DNA of 8,084 bases from Flemingiibacterium sp045635785 (GTDB lineage Bacteria; Bacillota; Clostridia; Oscillospirales; CAG-272): assembly GCA_045635785.1 (NCBI GenBank), contig JAZTWJ010000076.1:1-8084 (forward strand), given 5' to 3'. Below, one piece after another: positions 6,780 through 8,084 of the stretch (positions are counted from its first letter, which is position 1; each line of letters opens with the position of its first letter). Position numbers and translations under genes: made by a program. Under the pieces are notes generated by a model. That model saw only the letters and a program-made list of their open reading frames with translations, searched no databases and had not been told where the DNA came from.

Positions 6780-6800
6780 TTATTAACAAATTTGTAATAA
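6780..6800. repeat. AT-rich interrupted palindrome upstream of the sulfatase promoter
   Basis: TTATT-A-ACAAA and TTTGTAATAA form ten-base arms with one extra A. The element lies 13 bases upstream of the sulfatase -35 box and overlaps the -35 of the candidate distal groESL promoter on the other strand. It could bind an activator or repressor shared by the divergent genes. CGCAATT occurs on each side of it (6775-6781 and 6803-6809). Confidence 0.4.
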
Positions 6801-6820
6801 ATCGCAATTTTCGGTATGAT
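6792..6820 (+). promoter_or_regulatory. Candidate distal promoter of groESL
   Basis: On the plus strand there is TTGTAA (6792-6797), a 17-base spacer, and TATGAT (6815-6820). Matches to consensus are 4/6 and 5/6. It is followed 16 bases later by the degenerate CIRCE-like element, the same order as in the proximal groES promoter. No gene starts between here and groES, so its transcript would run into groESL. Confidence 0.4.
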
Positions 6821-6836
6821 TGCAAGCAAACAGACA

Positions 6837-6863
6837 TTAGCACTCCGATCCTCCGCCTGATAA
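6837..6863. promoter_or_regulatory. Degenerate second CIRCE-like element
   Basis: The left arm TTAGCACTC (6837-6845) is identical to the CIRCE consensus. After exactly nine bases comes GCCTGATAA (6855-6863), which matches the right arm GAGTGCTAA at six of nine positions. In total 15 of 18 arm positions agree. It lies about 120 bp upstream of the perfect CIRCE and just behind a plausible promoter. It may be a weaker HrcA site or a decayed duplicate. Confidence 0.55.
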
Positions 6864-6931
6864 AATGCCCTGCGCTTACAGATTGCTTGGCAGTTGTTAA
6901 TTATGTGTAAACTATGGAAAAAACCCGTGAT

Positions 6932-6961
6932 TTTTCAATAAAAAAGGATTACAATATAGAT
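6932..6961 (+). promoter_or_regulatory. Proximal promoter of groESL
   Basis: TTTTCA (6932-6937) and TATAGA (6955-6960) are spaced by 17 bases. An alternative -10, TACAAT, is at 6950-6955 without a good -35. Either places the start at the left edge of the CIRCE, the usual arrangement for HrcA control. The boxes are weak, so the exact choice is uncertain. Confidence 0.55.
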
Positions 6962-6966
6962 GTTGA

Positions 6967-6993
6967 TTAGCACTCAATGCAAGTGAGTGCTAA
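6967..6993. promoter_or_regulatory. CIRCE operator (HrcA binding site)
   Basis: A perfect inverted repeat, TTAGCACTC-N9-GAGTGCTAA, lies at the expected start of transcription 50 bases before groES. In Gram-positive bacteria the HrcA repressor binds this element and releases it on heat stress, when GroEL is occupied by unfolded protein. All 18 arm positions match. Confidence 0.98.
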
Positions 6994-7043
6994 AATAAAA
7001 CAGTAATAAAGCCGCCATGCGGCAAATACAGGAGGAATATATC

Positions 7044-7328
7044 ATGACTATCAAGCCTCTTTGCGACCGCGTTGTCGTAAAAATGGTCGAAGCAGAAGAA
7101 ACCACAAAAAGCGGAATCATTCTCGCAGGTGCTGCAAAGGAAAAGCCCCAGGTTGCCGAGGTCGTTGCAGTAGGTCCCGGCGGACTTGTTGACGGCAAGG
7201 AAGTCGTTATGACCGTTAAGGTCGGCGAAAAGGTCATCACCAGCAAGTATGCAGGCACCGAAGTCAAGTGCGACGGCACCGAGTACATTATCGTTCGTCA
7301 GAGCGATATTCTCGCAGTTGTGGAATAA
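7044..7328 (+). CDS. groES: Co-chaperonin GroES (Hsp10)
   Basis: This 94-residue protein forms the heptameric lid that caps the GroEL ring during ATP-driven protein folding in the cytoplasm. The N-terminal KPLCDRVVVKMVEAEE strand region, the mobile loop with the GIIL tripeptide-type contact (TTKSGIILAGAAKEKPQ), VVAVGPGG and the C-terminal EYIIVRQSDILAVVE are all in place, and the length is standard. The ATG at 7044 has AGGAGG eight bases upstream; a Met at 7017 is nine codons earlier and lacks a ribosome binding site. groEL follows 28 bases downstream in the same CIRCE-controlled operon. Confidence 0.98.
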   Translation: MTIKPLCDRVVVKMVEAEETTKSGIILAGAAKEKPQVAEVVAVGPGGLVDGKEVVMTVKVGEKVITSKYAGTEVKCDGTEYIIVRQSDILAVVE

Positions 7329-7356
7329 TCACGGCATAAATTAGGAGGAATTTATC

Positions 7357-8084
7357 ATGGCTAAGAATATTATTTACGGAATCGAAGCAAGAAACGCTCT
7401 GCTCGCAGGCGTTGATAAGCTCGCAAATACAGTAAAAATCACCCTCGGTCCCAAGGGCAGAAACGTCGTTCTCGACAAGAAGTACGGCGCTCCGCTGATC
7501 ACCAATGACGGTGTTACCATTGCAAAGGAAATCGAGCTGGAGGACGCCACCGAGAATATGGGTGCACAGCTCGTCCGTGAGGTTGCTACCAAGACCAACG
7601 ATGCAGCCGGTGACGGTACCACCACCGCCACCCTTCTCGCACAGGCATTCATCACCGAGGGCATGAAGAACGTGACCGCAGGTGCAAATCCCATCGTGAT
7701 CCGCAAGGGTATCCAGAAGGCTGTTGACAAGGCTGTTGCAGGTCTGACCGCAATCTCCAAGAATGTCAACGGCACCGCAGATATTGCACGCGTCGGCACC
7801 ATCTCCGCCGGCGATGAAGTGATCGGCAACCTGATCGCCGACGCAATGGAAAAGGTTACCTCCGACGGCGTTATCACTGTTGAAGAGTCCAAATCTGCAG
7901 AAACCTACTGCGAGGTTGTAGAGGGCATGCAGTTTGACCGCGGCTATCTCTCCCCCTATATGGCTACCGATACCGACAAGATGGAAGCGGTTATCGACGA
8001 TGCTTTTATTCTCATCACCGAGAAGAAGATCTCCAACATTCAGGAAATCCTTCCCCTGCTCGAGCAGATCGTTCAGGCAGGCAA
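7357..8084 (+). CDS. groEL: Chaperonin GroEL (N-terminal 242 residues, cut by window edge)
   Basis: This is the 60-kDa ATPase that forms the double-ring folding chamber. The equatorial ATP site is visible: TVKITLGPKGRNVVLDKKYG (res. 25-44), NDGVTIAKEIELED (51-64), and NDAAGDGTTTATLLAQ with the GDGTT phosphate-binding loop (about 82-97). The intermediate domain and the start of the apical domain follow, with VEGMQFDRGYLSPYM at about 188-202. The window ends at LLEQIVQAG, within the apical domain, so roughly 300 residues are missing, including the catalytic Asp of the intermediate domain (Asp398 in E. coli). The ATG at 7357 has AGGAGG eight bases upstream and lies 28 bases after groES, with no promoter or terminator between them. 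Nothing unusual is seen. Confidence 0.98.
   Translation, partial: MAKNIIYGIEARNALLAGVDKLANTVKITLGPKGRNVVLDKKYGAPLITNDGVTIAKEIELEDATENMGAQLVREVATKTNDAAGDGTTTATLLAQAFITEGMKNVTAGANPIVIRKGIQKAVDKAVAGLTAISKNVNGTADIARVGTISAGDEVIGNLIADAMEKVTSDGVITVEESKSAETYCEVVEGMQFDRGYLSPYMATDTDKMEAVIDDAFILITEKKISNIQEILPLLEQIVQAG

Noticed and set aside
6688..6843. N-terminal extension of the sulfatase to 6843
   Set aside because: It would run through the TATAAT promoter at 6737-6742, and the added residues are not sulfatase-like. ATG 6687 has a good ribosome binding site.
6864..6931. Small RNA or Rex-like site (TTGTTAATTATG region) upstream of groESL
   Set aside because: The second half-site does not match the Rex palindrome and no stable hairpin or terminator is present. 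Nothing supports a feature here.

Overview
The window reads as chromosome from an anaerobic, low-GC-type Gram-positive of the class Clostridia, probably a gut member of the Oscillospirales/Ruminococcaceae. This placement is inferred from strong GGAGG ribosome binding sites, sigma-A promoters close to consensus, a perfect CIRCE/HrcA operator before groES, and GroES/GroEL sequences of clostridial character. There was no database search. No mobile element, tRNA, rRNA or CRISPR array is visible.

Layout: positions 1-6687 are all coded on the minus strand and 7044-8084 on the plus strand. Reading the minus strand in its own direction, the order is a cytoplasmic-looking Cys-type sulfatase (6687-5395) with a terminator, an AGCS-family sodium:alanine/glycine symporter (5216-3843), a formate/nitrite transporter (FNT) family channel (3799-3140) with its own promoter, a 26-bp palindrome and a terminator, and then a consensus promoter driving carA (2896-1823) and carB (1804 to the window edge). 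Diverging from the sulfatase on the plus strand is groES-groEL, with groEL running off the right edge.

The standout observation is in carA. The gene is intact and has a consensus promoter and good ribosome binding sites, and its partner CarB looks canonical. However, its glutaminase active site is dismantled. The Cys/His/Glu triad of class I amidotransferases is Gly252/Gln335/Gly337, and several glutamine-contact positions are changed as well. The predicted enzyme would be a carbamoyl-phosphate synthetase that uses free ammonia, with CarA kept as a structural or regulatory subunit. This resembles in principle, but goes further than, the Cys loss in vertebrate mitochondrial CPS1.

A second observation is in the 356-bp sulfatase/groES intergenic region. 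About 120 bp upstream of the perfect CIRCE there is a degenerate second CIRCE (one perfect arm, the other 6/9), placed just behind a plausible second plus-strand promoter. A third is the long AT-only palindrome lying across the -10 and start region of the FNT gene, which looks like an operator. The remaining genes are ordinary housekeeping or transport genes and share no obvious single pathway.
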